Source: Portunus trituberculatus | Lineage: Eukaryota > Arthropoda > Malacostraca > Decapoda > Portunidae | Assembly: GCF_017591435.1 (NCBI RefSeq) | Contig: NC_059268.1 | Location: 20,641,684-20,705,683 of the forward strand | Length of the DNA: 64,000 nucleotides | Reading direction: 5' to 3' | Part shown: one piece after another, positions 1 through 17,600 of the stretch | Position numbering within the stretch: position 1 is the stretch's first letter | Layout: every line of letters begins with the position of its first letter | The notes under the pieces: generated by a model | What the model saw: only the letters and a program-made list of their open reading frames with translations | Databases searched by the model: none | What the model was told of the DNA's origin: nothing | Position numbers and translations under genes: made by a program

Positions 1-51
1 GACCAGAGTGTGTTCACCTGGTTCCTCAAAGTAAGTAAAAGACACCACCAT

Positions 52-147
<96 letters not shown>

Positions 148-698
148 AAAGCGTTTCAGAATACAGACCTACAACCCTTCCCTTTGCCACTTGCAGGCTG
201 TGATCACCCACCGCCGTGTGGAAAACTGCGCCTACACGGTGGCCATCCTCTCTCACATGATGGCAGACAACCCCCACAGGATGCACCAGCATGTGCTACG
301 GACCATGTTCAGGCAGTCCCGCTGCTATAAGGTGGGTGTGCAAGGTTCACATGACACCACAATCATTCCACCAAACATAGGATGAATGAGGAGCTGAAGA
401 TGAGAATGGCAGTGGTTAAAGATGTGTGTGGTTAAAGATGTGTGTGTGTTGACCGCGGCGTGGTGTGTTGCAGGTGCTGGGCCCGGTGTTCCTGGAGCTG
501 AAGACACTCATGATGCCACACTGGACGCAGCCACCTACCCTCACCTTCCTCTGCTGGCGAACAGTGCGCCACTCTCTCACACCAAAGAGAATACAGTCTG
601 GGGCGCCCCAGCTCGGCCTGCCCCCACCCCTCGAGTCCTACATTCTGCTGGGAGAGCCCGGCAACACCTACACCTCCAGCGGCAACGTCCACTCCTAG
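1..698 (+). CDS. 3' end of an unrecognised protein-coding gene (last three exons)
   Basis: Three exons join in phase 0: 1-30 (donor GTAAGT), 197-331 (acceptor TTGCAG, donor GTGGGT) and 474-698 (acceptor TTGCAG, stop TAG at 696-698). They give the C-terminal 129 residues of a protein that starts outside the window. The segment from exon 2 into exon 3 (HMMADNPHRMHQHVLRTMF and onward) looks alpha-helical and is rich in His, Met and Arg. The last 35 residues are Pro/Gly/Ser-rich and probably disordered. I see no catalytic motif and do not recognise the family. The first intron carries a 91-bp (GA)n tract plus the end of a MITE. Confidence that this is real coding sequence is high because three consecutive exons keep frame with consensus borders; function is unknown. 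Confidence 0.75.
56..170. repeat. (GA)n microsatellite joined to a MITE terminus
   Basis: Pure GA dinucleotides run from 56 to 146. They are followed by GCAAAGCGTTTCAGAATACAG, which is the terminal sequence of the MITE family seen complete at 3341-3553. The tract sits in the intron between exons 1 and 2 of the left-edge gene. Confidence 0.85.
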
Positions 699-1614
699 CC
701 CCAGGGCGGCGGCGCCTTACGGAACAAAGACTTCGCACAACATTCGCTGGTGTTGATCTGGCTGTGGTGGTGCAGGTGGCCGGCGGTAGTGGTGGTGGTG
801 GTGGTGGTGGTGTGGCTGCGGCGCCGCGACAAGCAGTGTAGTGCAGGCGTGCTGGACAGCGGATAGCGGGCACTGTACTTTACACTGTCCATGTTCTTCC
901 TTCCATCGGTGTTGTGTGCGCGGTGCGGGAGGGAATGTTTTGTAGCCATGGCGCGGTGAAGACCACACGAGCCAATGACAATGCCGCAGAGCTTCTCCGT
1001 GTTCCACGTCTTTAAGCCATTCTTCCGAAATGCATCGCCCAATGTCGACATGTCCTCCCGCAGCGGTACACGGCTGTGGATATCTTTTTGTTTCCCTGGT
1101 GAGTGTTGTGTCAGTGAGTGTGTGCGTCTGGGCGTGGTGTGAGCGTACACCACGGCGTGTGTCTTGGCGTAGCGTACCCCAAAGTGTTCCCGTGGGCGTG
1201 GTGTGGCCCGTGGCGTGCGTCACGGGCGTGGTGATGGGCAACAGAGGTGCCTATCACTGCTAGCACAGGGTTCCAATCGCCACGGTTCACTGTGCCTTCC
1301 TTCACAGCAACATTCAGCGCAACGAGACGCATCTTTGTACTCAATGTATACAAGCTAAGCTCACCGCGAGGCATCCTAACATTTAGGCGTGCCACTCTGA
1401 TCTTCCGCGGCACACTGCCATGCATACTGCCAAGCATACTTCTCATTTGGACGCAGCGCGGGACTCTCGCCGACACGCCCACGCACAACTGTCACAGTGT
1501 TTGGAGCGCGCCAATCTCCGCCGCGCCGTGACAGCCCTAGAGGACCATCACTGCTCGCTGGACGCCACGCAACATACATATTACACAGTCCCCTCTCCTC
1601 TATTAGTGAGACCC

Positions 1615-1620
1615 AATAAA
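1615..1620 (+). terminator. Candidate polyadenylation signal AATAAA
   Basis: AATAAA lies about 915 bp after the stop codon of the left-edge gene, on the same strand. It is the first canonical signal downstream in the sequence I read. Assignment to that gene is inference. Confidence 0.4.
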
Positions 1621-1705
1621 CACTGAACACATTTCATAGTTCCATGGAGTCACGTGTCCTAGATCTTCGTCACGATTAAAGAGTGTGGCATCGCGGCGAC
1701 CCTCC

Positions 1706-1758
<53 letters not shown>

Positions 1759-2786
1759 AACAGACTAGTCGTGTCCCTGAGACGGGCGTCGCCGTCCTCC
1801 GAATTCCCAGGAGCAGGTGCACCGTTACTCAGGGCTCACTGGCGGCAGCTTCTCACCTCTCTCGCTCTACCAGCATAGCTCAGCTCAATATTGTTTCAAT
1901 CTCTACAGTCGGTGGTGGCGCATTTTATACAGAGCAGTCGGTACATACAGTACAGTACAGTACACACTATACATACACACTTCGGGCTGGCCTGGCTATG
2001 TGGATCCCTCAACAATACTCAGGTGTTACGACTCTGTGAATCACGTCTTGTTCGTTCTTGCCCAGACCAAACAGGTCCGCCTTGTCCCCGAGTCCCCGCG
2101 AGGCGTTGTTGTTTTGTTCAGGAGTGCAGTGCTTGCAGCAGCCGCCGCCTCCACGCTCAGCATTTACACAGCCTAGTGTTAGGAGAAGGCCACACCCCGT
2201 CAGCAGGGGAGGGACCAGGAGGGACGGCATTTACCTGGAATCACATCGTGTACATAAAGTGCCTCATCACTGTCCGTCATGACGTGGGTGAGGGGCACGG
2301 CACGGCACGGCACGGCTCGGTGCGTGCGATCGAGAGGTGTCGCTCAGAGGGACGGCGGCTCCGGCGACGAGGCTAAATGACTCACGCAAGACTAAGACGA
2401 GGAGCGGTAACGAGACTGACTGACTGACTCAGACTCATTGACTAGAGGCAGACATGTGACTGACAGACGGAGACTCGGCGCGGCGGCCAGTACTTATCCA
2501 GTGATAGAGGAGCCGGAAGGAGCTGGCTGGCAAGGCGGCGGCGAGGCTGGCTGGCCTGGCGTGTCGGTGGTGCACGCGTCGAGTCCCCACACACCTCTCA
2601 TTATTTTGTATATGTGCGCGTCTCAGGCTGATTTCCAAGCCAACGTGAAGATATGTATATTTAATAATAAAGAGCCTAAAAGGTACCCTTTGTGTTGACT
2701 ATCCTTCACATGTGTCATGCGAGGGTAGTGGTGGAGGTGGTAGTGGTGGTGATGGTTCTTCCTAAAACATCGTTATACCTATCTAA

Positions 2787-2847
<61 letters not shown>

Positions 2848-4023
2848 TCATGTGATGCACCTCTCTATGCACCCAGTGTTTCCAGACACCCTTTGAAACA
2901 CTTCCTGTATCCTGGGATGTAACATTCACCCCGGGTCACTATCCCTGGTTGAGCAATAAACGGCCAAACCACAACTACATTGCAATTGTTTACTCAATGA
3001 GGTAAAAATACACAAAACATTTACAAATAGAAGAAAAAAGGAACAAAATATGACAGGGGTGAATACACTCCTGCGAGTGTTTTTATTTCAGCAATTTGGT
3101 CGCACTTAACTTGTACACGCAGGAAAGCCGCCTTGTCATGGTCTATTCCCAGAACTGACCGCCACGCATTTGCCGAGGCATGCAAGTGACTCCTATTAAT
3201 GTAATCCCAGTTTAGCCACAAACAGGAAGAATGAATACCACCATGAGTAGGCTATACAAAAATATGCTTTCTACATTTCCTATTCCAAGATATTTGTCAC
3301 ATATTTTCCCAAATACAGATATACAAACTTCTGATATTGGCCTGTATTCTAAAACGCTTTGCTCTCTCACCATCACGCTTTCCAAAGGCCCGAGGATACT
3401 TGTGCTTATTAAGAGTGGTTTTTATGGTTCTGGTGATCGATTGGCAAAATTTTTAGTTTATTAAAAGGGGAAACTGTCTTCAAAACTCGGCTAGTTGCCT
3501 CTGTGGCCATGGAAAATTGTCGTAGTGAGAGGGTAAAGTGTTTCTGAATACAGGGAAATGAGGTAATGGTAAACTGAGTAATGAAAATTTTCCAACATAT
3601 AGAAAATGTGAATTAAAATACTTTTCAAACCCGAGAAACTCCTTACAAAAGGTTTCCTTGGTAATGGCACGGTCTGGATGCTGAAACGTCGGAAAGAAAT
3701 GAAAACCATCCTCGCTGCAATCAGGCGGAAGCGCGTTTGACTACAATGCAAGATATCCCAGACTTGAATCCTAGTTACGGGAGGGATTTTCTGGGTCGAT
3801 TGCTCACCCCTAGCTTCACCCAGCTACGAATCGAGTATCAATATCAATCGGCTATTATTGGAAACGTAAGGGCGGAGCAAGGAACTGGTCACCCTGTTCA
3901 ATATGACACTACCAGCCTTGCTCCAACGCTCACACACGGGTAAGACACACCTCTACTTTCACATTACTTTTACTTACATACGAAGCTGAGATGCAAAGTA
4001 GAGTCCCAGGCCACTGTATTTAC

Positions 4024-4064
<41 letters not shown>

Positions 4065-4167
4065 TCGCAAATTAGTGTTTTTTAGTGTCTTATTAGCGCT
4101 GGAGTGCACGGAGGTATTTCTTCTCTGATGTCTTCAAATTGTCTACCTCTTTTCTCTCTTCCATTAT

Positions 4168-4221
<54 letters not shown>

Positions 4222-4392
4222 CTCCTCCTCCTCCTCTTCCTCCTCTTCCTCCTCCTCCTCCATTGCCTCCACTGTTAACGAGTATTTCTCCTTTTATCTT
4301 TCTCTACACGGCTTCTATCTTCCTTCTAATATAACTTTTTTCATATACAAATGGACACATTGACATAGAATGATAATGACTTATAGTTTAGT
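1621..4392. other. Gene-free stretch with microsatellites and one MITE
   Basis: I see no exon here. It holds (CA)n at 1710-1756 and 2788-2844, a short CGGCA pentanucleotide run near 2298-2318, (GA)n at 4026-4062, (CT)n at 4170-4218 running into (TCC)n to 4261, and the MITE described separately. The long Ser/Leu and His/Thr open frames over these tracts are microsatellite translations. Confidence 0.8.
3341..3553. mobile_element. MITE with terminal inverted repeats (complete copy)
   Basis: The 213-bp element begins CCTGTATTCTAAAACGCTTT and ends with the imperfect inverse, TAAAGTGTTTCTGAATACAGG. The inverted match continues through GCTCTCTCAC against GTGAGAGGG, so each arm is about 35 bp. The centre contains TTATGGTTCTGGTGAT. 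The same core and arms recur near 19.5, 20.1 and 39.2 kb, with possible partial relatives near 0.15 and 32.1 kb. It has no coding capacity. The superfamily is not clear because I see no unambiguous target-site duplication. Confidence 0.75.
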
Positions 4393-4475
4393 TTGACATT
4401 TATGCCTTATTATATTTCATTTGGGTTAAGTACATAACTTAATAGTGGAACGAGTGCATTGTGGGATGTCCAGCC
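4393..4475 (+). repeat. Dispersed repeat family A, copy 1
   Basis: The stretch from GACATTTATGCCTTAT through TTTCATTTGGGTTAAG to GTGGAACGAGTGCATTGTGGG matches 6085-6240 and 43295-43455 with scattered differences. It is non-coding and its class is unknown. Confidence 0.6.
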
Positions 4476-4724
4476 TTGGCCAGCGCGCGCAGCCACTGGC
4501 CTAGGAGGAAGAAGGAAAAGATGGGCCTAGTAGGTGCCAGCGGGGGTCAAGTTCTGTTTGAAACAAGGAGTGACTTGGAAAGTTGCAGTGTGCCACTGGT
4601 ACCTTATTTAACATGGATTTACAGTGATCACGGACTGCGTGTGCCTGTGTGTGCGGTGCAAGCTCGGTGCCTGGCTGGGAGGACCAAGAGCTACTGCTAA
4701 TGACGGCCAATAACACTAATATTG
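4476..4724 (+). other. Possible 5' exon with start codon (MTANNTNIG...)
   Basis: An ATG at 4700 opens a short frame (M T A N N T N I G) that runs straight into a strong splice donor, GTAAGT, after base 4724. The preceding 200 bases are GC-richer than the surroundings and contain CTTATTTAAC, so this could be a 5' UTR plus first coding nucleotides of a plus-strand gene. I could not find a matching second exon in the next 10 kb, so it may be chance or a gene with a very long first intron. Confidence 0.25.
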
Positions 4725-5084
4725 GTAAGTGATCCACCTTCCCACACAACACTTGTCCAGCCAGGAGCGTTTGCACAATGTCTTTTAATAGGCAGTGTCT
4801 TTGATAGTGTTGTTCCTTGTGATGATTCCGTGTTGCCCACAACAAAGACGGTCAAGTGACCTTAGTGAGAGTTGGAGATCACCAGAACCACCATTATTAT
4901 CGCCTTTCTGGCTCACTTAAGCCTTCATCACACCAAAACCTGCCAATGACAGTTGTATCTGATAGCCAAGCATACTCACGTGACTTCATTTAGTTACATT
5001 AGTGGCAGGAAAACAATGCAATGCATGCTAAATAATAGCTGGTGACGGTTGCTTATTTACGTTCGTAACGGAACTCATTTCAAA

Positions 5085-5240
5085 ATCGACATATAGAAAA
5101 AACAAAGCCATGACAGAATGCATGACATTTTATTACTTGATAAATACTAAAACTACTTTTCATAATATCAAAACATCTCCAGCTTAGCTAGTATTGAAAA
5201 ATGTTTAAGATTAAGTATGGTAAAAGTATAAAAATATTCT
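5085..5240 (+). repeat. Dispersed repeat family B, copy 1
   Basis: Contains AAGCCATGACAGAATGCATG, then GACATTTTATTACTTGATAAATA, then an AT-rich tail with TATCAAAACATCTCCAGCT. The same block occurs near 40,990-41,080 and 41,885-41,970. It is non-coding. The rest of 4725-6790 shows a (GT)n at 5887-5926 and family A copy 2; I see no exon. Confidence 0.6.
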
Positions 5241-5884
5241 CAATATAGAAGTACTAAAACATCCAGCCGTTTCGACTTCATAGATATATAAAAAAAATAT
5301 TAGGTAATATAAGCTACCTTCTCAGGCATCCAACAGTTACCTAGTACCAGTACTGAATGAATGAGGACATATTCATGTAAAACAAAAATAAAAAAGACTC
5401 ATACCAACGCCATATAACACCACTATACGTCCACATATTTATCAAACAGAAGCACTTCAAAAGCAACGAAATATTTATACAAACTCTAAAAACATACAAC
5501 AGATACCGAATAGTGGAGTTACGAAAAGATCGGAAAAAAGCATTTGAACCAGCCGACGAACGGGGTAGCTGGGGGGTGAAGCGGGGAGGAGCCTAACCGC
5601 CACCTTGTCTCAATTACTGCTTTATCACCTCAGAACGACACTTTGATGGGTATAGATGAATGCAGAGAAATGTTTATATATTTGTAAGGACAAAATGGGT
5701 CAACGTTTCACCGGTGGTAATGAAGTAACGGTGACTGAAAAGTGTTTATGTATGAGTGACGTCATCAAAGCGTCACCCTCCTGCCCTCCAGGGTCTCCTT
5801 GTCATTATTAATCATTCTTAGCACTGTTTCCAGGTGTAACGAGCACAATACTGGACTATTGTGTGCATAGTGTGTAATGGTTAA

Positions 5885-5927
<43 letters not shown>

Positions 5928-6084
5928 GTAAAGTGGGGATCGGGGATGAGCCTGGACTGTCATTGTTGCTGTCGTTGTTATTGCTGTTATTGTTATTGCG
6001 TTATCTACGGTCTAGCTAGGAGCTGGGGAGAGGAGTAGTAAGGAAACAGTAGAAATGAAGGAGGCGGTGGCGGCAGCGGCTCAA

Positions 6085-6240
6085 TTGGATTTCTAATATC
6101 TGCTAGGCCTCAGAATCAGGCAATATTCAATTTAGCCGCCTCCCCCCTCCTTCAATTCTGCGATATGCAACATGTTTATGCCTTATGTTTCATTTGGGTT
6201 TAGTTTATAGTATAAGTGGAATGAATACATTATGGGCTGT
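6085..6240 (+). repeat. Dispersed repeat family A, copy 2
   Basis: Shares GGATTT-TAAT-CT-CTAGGC, TCAATTCTGCGATATGC and ATTATGGGCTGTCCA with 43295-43455, and its second half with 4393-4475. Non-coding. Confidence 0.65.
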
Positions 6241-6800
6241 CCAAGGGTGAAATACACGAAACCTGTCGGTAGCGCGTCGGTAATAACAAAGCTCTAGCGA
6301 ACGAACAGATCTGATTGCGACATCGCAACGAGGTCGGAGAAGCGGTATCCATGAACACTTGTCGCTATTGGGCGTGGATGTCGCGAACCGATCGAAGAGT
6401 GCTCATTGGCTGCAACTTCAGGTTCTCTCTAGCTGACGAGTATGATATTGTTTGTAAACTTCGATACAGCGTAACACCCCCACAGCTACTACTCACCACA
6501 GTCAACAGTCTTAACAATCCTTTCATTATGGTTTGACAGTGGTCCGATGTCGATGGCTGCGGGTGTAACAGAATGGTTAAGGAAGCCAACTTTGTGCAGC
6601 TACGGGGTTAACATGGGGCCGATATCACCCGCGGTGCAAACGTTTAACTGACGTAGATCGGGTATGTACCGGCAGCCAGATTTTACGAAATAGGTACAAT
6701 ACAATAAAAAAAAAAAAAATGGAATACCGACACACGCACAGGTCATTACACTCAATGTTTGTTTGGATAGAACTACATGTTGCCTCACCACACTTGTACT

Positions 6801-7045
6801 ACCTCAACCTTTATTTTTTTTATTCATTTATTTTTTTTTATTTATACCATGTGGGCTTTTCACGGGAATTTCTGGGCTAAAGGGGATACTTTTTGGGGTA
6901 CCTCCTATCTCAAAGTCCACCCGCTAGGAAACCATTACCCCGAGTGAGGAAGCCCAACCTACACTCGGACCGTGGACAGGATTCGAACCCGCGCACTTGG
7001 AGACCCCTCGGACCCCAAAGCACGCATGGTTCCACTGTACTACGG
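6801..7045 (-). mobile_element. tRNA-derived SINE-like element
   Basis: Read on the minus strand, it has a tRNA-like head with an A-box-like GTAGTACAGTGG and a perfect B-box-like GGTTCGAATCC, then a body and an A-rich end, seen as poly-T near 6811-6840 on the plus strand. A diverged copy lies at 60,160-60,365. Direct repeats of 35 bp (31 identical) flank it at 6766-6800 and 7046-7080. It is not a functional tRNA, since no cloverleaf can be closed. Confidence 0.65.
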
Positions 7046-7408
7046 GATAGAACTACAGGCTGTTTCACCACACTTGTACTGTCACCATTAATCACCATAG
7101 AGTCCATGGCAGCAAAGTAAACTGCTTCTGAATGAAGAGACGGCAACATGTTTGTCCGTCGACCTTCCATTCTCTCCTTCCTTATTTCTCCAGTCTCCAG
7201 TGGCGCCACCAGGCGGTGGCCTGAGGTGGCCGCTGCCACCCCTTCAAATCGGCTGGCCACCCCACTGGCCATCCCACTGGCCAGTCACAAATATCGATTG
7301 CCAGTTTTATTTTACATTGTTGCCAGCGCTGGAAAATTTTTTTTCAAGATCTTGAAAAATTAACCCTAACCTTTAAAAGCTTGAAAGAAAAAGTCTAAAT
7401 CCCAAAAA

Positions 7409-7844
<436 letters not shown>

Positions 7845-8162
7845 ACTTAAGCGTTAATTAATCGTATTAATCTTTACTGATATATTTTCACCCTCTGGCA
7901 TAATGTATTATTCACTTAAAGACACTCATTATTTATGTCCCACGAGAAAATAGTAAAGCTGAGTGTGCCATTCGAGGTGTAGTGTTGAGTAAATTGAGTA
8001 ATCTAGTTGATGAGAAGGGCAAAAAAATGCCACAGTAGGTGGGGTCACTGGGGTGTACTTGTAAGTATAATGATTCTTATGGAGCTACGGTCACCTATCA
8101 TTAGATTGGAAACGCTATAGTGTCAGGGACATAAAGTGGACAGTACTTCTAGGTTCACACAC

Positions 8163-8197
<35 letters not shown>

Positions 8198-8295
8198 GTG
8201 CTTCTTATGTTTTTCTGGTGATATGATGTATTGAATTTGGTAAAATTGTTACTTTGTTCCCCGTAGGTGGCTCAAGGCATAATGTATGTATGTAT

Positions 8296-8328
8296 GTAAG
8301 TACTGTATGCCTGCCATACAGTACTTAC
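8296..8328. repeat. Short perfect hairpin (14-bp arms, 5-base loop)
   Basis: GTAAGTACTGTATG, loop CCTGC, CATACAGTACTTAC. It lies inside the hAT element. There is no T-run behind it and nothing to assign it as a regulatory structure. Confidence 0.8.
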
Positions 8329-8490
8329 CGGAAACAGAAAACTAACTTTTTGTACTTCCTGCATTCTGCATTCACAGAGTACTACCTACAATAAAGATCT
8401 TTAATTTACCGTTTATTTGCAAGACTTGTTTTCCGTTCTGTAATAAAGCAGCGATATAGAAGTGTCCGATATAGAGAGGGTTTACTATTG

Positions 8491-9657
8491 TAATTTGCAG
8501 ACCATGAAGAGACAATCAACAGACATCTCTTCTTACTTCAAGAAGAAAATTAGCACAGGAGGAGAGGGAGAGCCGGTGGTTGAGCAAATTATGAAATTAT
8601 GAAATTATGACTTTTTAATTATGGTGTGCCACCCCAAGATCTTAAGTGGTCCCCCCATGGTCATCCCTATGAAATCTTTCTGCAGGCGCCACTGCCAGTC
8701 TCCACAAGCTCTTCATCCCCCATAACCACTACACAATATCCCGAATCTTTACATATCAATTGCACTCACCATAAAGCTCTAGCAGATGCAGTGGGAAATA
8801 AAAGACGCAGAAAGTAACACAAACACTAGATAGAGTGACTCGGCGCCGCTGCCTTTCGAAGACTGAAGTTCGAAGACTCACATGAGAGTCGAACCAATCC
8901 AATCTTTACTCGTCGAGAATGGTATGGGCGACTTTATATGAAAACTTATTTTCTTTATCTATAAATTCAAGGATATTGATAACAAATACGTAGGCTTCTG
9001 GCTAGTGCAGTGGTAATACGCTGGCCTGGCATTGCTAAGGTCAGCAGATAGTCTCGCTCGGGCTCATGAGTTTAATTTGCAGACCATGAAGAGACAATCA
9101 ACAGACATCTCTTCTTACTTCAAGAAGAAAATTAGCACAGGAGGAGAGGGAGAGCCGGTGGTTGAGCAAATTATGAAATTATGAAATTATGACTTTTTAA
9201 TTATGGTGTGCCACCCCAAGATCTTAAGTGGTCCCCCCATGGTCATCCCTATGAAATCTTTCTGCAGGCGCCACTGCCAGTCTCCACAAGCTCTTCATCC
9301 CCCATAACCACTACACAATATCCCGAATCTTTACATATCAATTGCACTCACCATAAAGCTCTAGCAGATGCAGTGGGAAATAAAAGACGCAGAAAGTAAC
9401 ACAAACACTAGATAGAGTGACTCGGCGCCGCTGCCTTTCGAAGACTGAAGTTCGAAGACTCACATGAGAGTCGAACCAATCCAATCTTTACTCGTCGAGA
9501 ATGGTATGGGCGACTTTATATGAAAACTTATTTTCTTTATCTATAAATTCAAGGATATTGATAACAAATACGTAGGCTTCTGGCTAGTGCAGTGGTAATA
9601 CGCTGGCCTGGCATTGCTAAGGTCAGCAGATAGTCTCGCTCGGGCTCATGAGTTTAA
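8491..9657 (+). repeat. Exact 582-bp direct tandem duplication
   Basis: Unit 1 is 8491-9072 and unit 2 is 9073-9654, followed by the first three bases of a third unit. I saw no difference between the units, and the two 63-codon open frames inside are identical. Each unit begins in the hAT transposase remnant, crosses the hAT right end, and continues into flanking DNA. It ends in a weakly tRNA-like segment (CTAGTGCAGTGGTAATACGC) that may be a degraded SINE. The duplication therefore happened after the hAT insertion and is recent, or it is an assembly duplication. Confidence 0.9.
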
Positions 9658-14666
<5,009 letters not shown>

Positions 14667-17600
14667 CTAGTTAATGGGTCTAAGAATACACTCCCCAATG
14701 CTGGTGACACCCAGCATGTGAGGCATGTAGTTCTCACTCTGAGGCACCAGCATGGACGGCACCTGTGTCATGGCCTGCTGGTACTGGGCATGGGCCTGAG
14801 GGTTCTTTGGGGGTCTGCCTCTGGGTCGCTTGGCAGGGGGCATCAGTCCAGGTTCAGGTCCACTACTGCCAGACTTGGAGGTTAAGATCTGAGAGCCTGC
14901 TGCTCCCACCACCCCGCCAGCCTGGCCCTCTGACTCACCCTCTCCACCGGTTTCATCAGGGCTGTAGATCTGCTTCCGGATTTTACTTAACTTGTCTTCG
15001 GCGTCGTGCCTTCGCAGGTGGTCCTTCAGCTTGTCTCCCCGAGAGAAGTCCTTGCCACAGATGCGACACATGAAAGGCTTCTCGCCGGTGTGCATGCGGC
15101 GGTGGCGCTTTAGGTGAGATGCTCGGGCAAAGTTCATCTGGCAAAACTCGCATTCAAATGGCCGCTCCCCAGTATGCAGGCGGATATGGTCCCGCAGCCC
15201 TGACTGGCTCTTGAACTCCTGTAAAAGTGACAAAGCCTTAGCTGTTGAGTCTGCAACAGGTGACCAGCATAGTACTGAGGTGCCTGTCCCTAGAGAAAAA
15301 GTAAAAAGAAGGACCATCCAAAATTGGATGAGATGAAAAGTGTTTCAAAATCTGCCTCCTCACCTTTTTACACAATGGACAAGGCATTGAAGCACTCTGG
15401 ATGGCCTGCTGGAGGTAAAAGTTCAGGTCTATCCTCCCATCACTGGACACATCAGCTGTAGCTTCTGCTGTCTCTGCTGGCTCCTCCTTCACTGTGAGTT
15501 CAGGTTTGATGTCTGTATGTTCACTCTGTGGGATAAATGATCTTTGTGCTAAGCAGGTCAGGAATTGGATCTCAATAGAGAGAGAGATGAATAGAACAGA
15601 TTCAGTAATCAGCTGGTAGAGTTACAGCAAAGTCATTGGAGAGCTTTAAAAAAGGATTAGACAAATTTATAGATAGCATGACAGCTGAAAATAAATAGGC
15701 ATGTCTCATACACTGACTGCCACATGTAGCTCTGATGGCATCTTGCAGCTTCCCTTACGACCAACAGATTAAAGAAATTCAAGAGATATATAAATCAATA
15801 GTCTGTTATATGATCACAAGAGCAAGAAAATATGTTATGTAGTGTGGAAAGTGTAATCACCATTTCCTCTTCTTCCTCCTCTTCCTCCTCTTCCTCTGCT
15901 TCATCTTCCTCATTCTCATTGTTGTTATTCCCGTTGATGAACTGCTGAGTGTTGATGTCGTCTCCTGCCTCACTCCCGGAGGTGGAGGAGCTGGCGTCTG
16001 ACTTGCTAGGTGAGTCAACCAGCTGTGAACACAAGTAGTTGTCAAAGCCTGCAATATCACCAACCCCTTCATCTCATCCCCCTTCTTCCACATATTCTGG
16101 AAGCTTTGTGAGGTGTATCAAGGGAGGTTTTCTGATCACATGCACATACAGAGAATCCTTGAGTTATGATGGAATTCTGTTTCTATGTCACGTCACAAAT
16201 CATATTCAGCATAGGTTGGTACTGGCCTGAATAAACACCACTCACTAATGCTAATTGTAAAGTATTGTAAAGTTGCAATTTCGGACATAAAAGCAACCTT
16301 GAAATAAAAGAAAATGAGGCCTCCCTGGATTTGTAATTTCATCAAGTACCACAGAGCAGAGAAGAGAGCAAACATCATCATCTGCACCAAACTCAGCTTC
16401 ATAGACACTTTCACCTGCTCTATCAGCCTAACTTTAATGTGCAGACTATATATTCAAGACCTCCTGAGTGCATTAAAAGTAAGAACCAAGTATCAAGTGA
16501 TCAAACCAAACGAAAAAACAGAATGGAAAGGGTATAGGGGGTTGTGGGAGTTGCCATACCTTACTTCAATCATCTGTAAGCATGAAAGCAGGAACAGAGG
16601 CATGAGAGAGATTTGTAAATGATAAATGAATGGTAAGAACGATCAACTAAGAACACACACATACAAGCAGATGAACAAATAGATTGCTTATAGATCACAG
16701 GTACAATTTGCTTAAGAAGTTGATGTACAAATTTCAACAACAAACCAAAGATCACAAAGGCAGCAAGCAAGCAAACCACAAAGTAGGTCAGCAAACTGTT
16801 AGGAAACATGACCATATTATTAGCCTGGCCCAGATACAACCCAATTATCAAAGTTCCACCCACATGTAAGTGTGATCATTGAGAATTTTTGTCTCTTCTA
16901 CTGTACATACTTACATGGTTTTAAGTGTGTGTGTATCTATCTCATTGTTCCATCTCCATGTCTATATTTGTTGAATTCTGTTTTGTTGAATTCTGCTCCA
17001 CATCCTAAAATCCTGTCTCACATTTCTACTGCCCCAATTTTAACTGAGTGGTAAGTTACTTCACCTACCCGATCTCCCTCTTCCAGGCCCAGCACATGAA
17101 GATGCTTGGCAGTTCTCAGGAAGGATGCAATGTGCTGTTGGTGTACATCCACCTGGCCTCTGTAGATGAAGGACACCAGGTACAGCACATCCTGAACAGG
17201 CACCTCCGGCAGTAGTAAAGGGGCATCAGTGTCTGGGCACGCTGACAGCACCACAGCTGGGGAAAGAAGTGGGAGTCAGTCAAATTCCTGCGAGCAAATA
17301 CACGAGTAAACATGTGCACAAATAAAAACTAAGGAAGCATACAGGAACAATGGGATGGAGGGAGGAGTAGGCAAGCAGTCCCGGTATGTGCGTGTGGCGG
17401 AGGAGACCAGCTGAGTGGGTACACAAGTCAAAATAAAAAAGCATACAAGAATAGTGGGCTGGAGGGACGAATAGGCAAGCAGTCTCCAAGTGGTGGTGGA
17501 GAGCGGCTGGGTACACATACCTAGGTAGGGCGAGCAGAGGGAAAGCACAGCACGGTGGGCCCTCACGATGCCCCCGTCACACACCAGCGACACATCGGTG

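Noticed and set aside
26..292. Long Ser-Leu and Arg-Glu open frames over GA/CT arrays (also near 4104, 13734, 22512, 32376 and 33038)
   Set aside because: Dinucleotide repeats with a length not divisible by three stay open in several frames; there are no protein features or splice context.
8626..9399. Two identical 63-aa open frames
   Set aside because: They lie across the hAT right end and its flank in the tandem duplication; no domain, no promoter or splice context.
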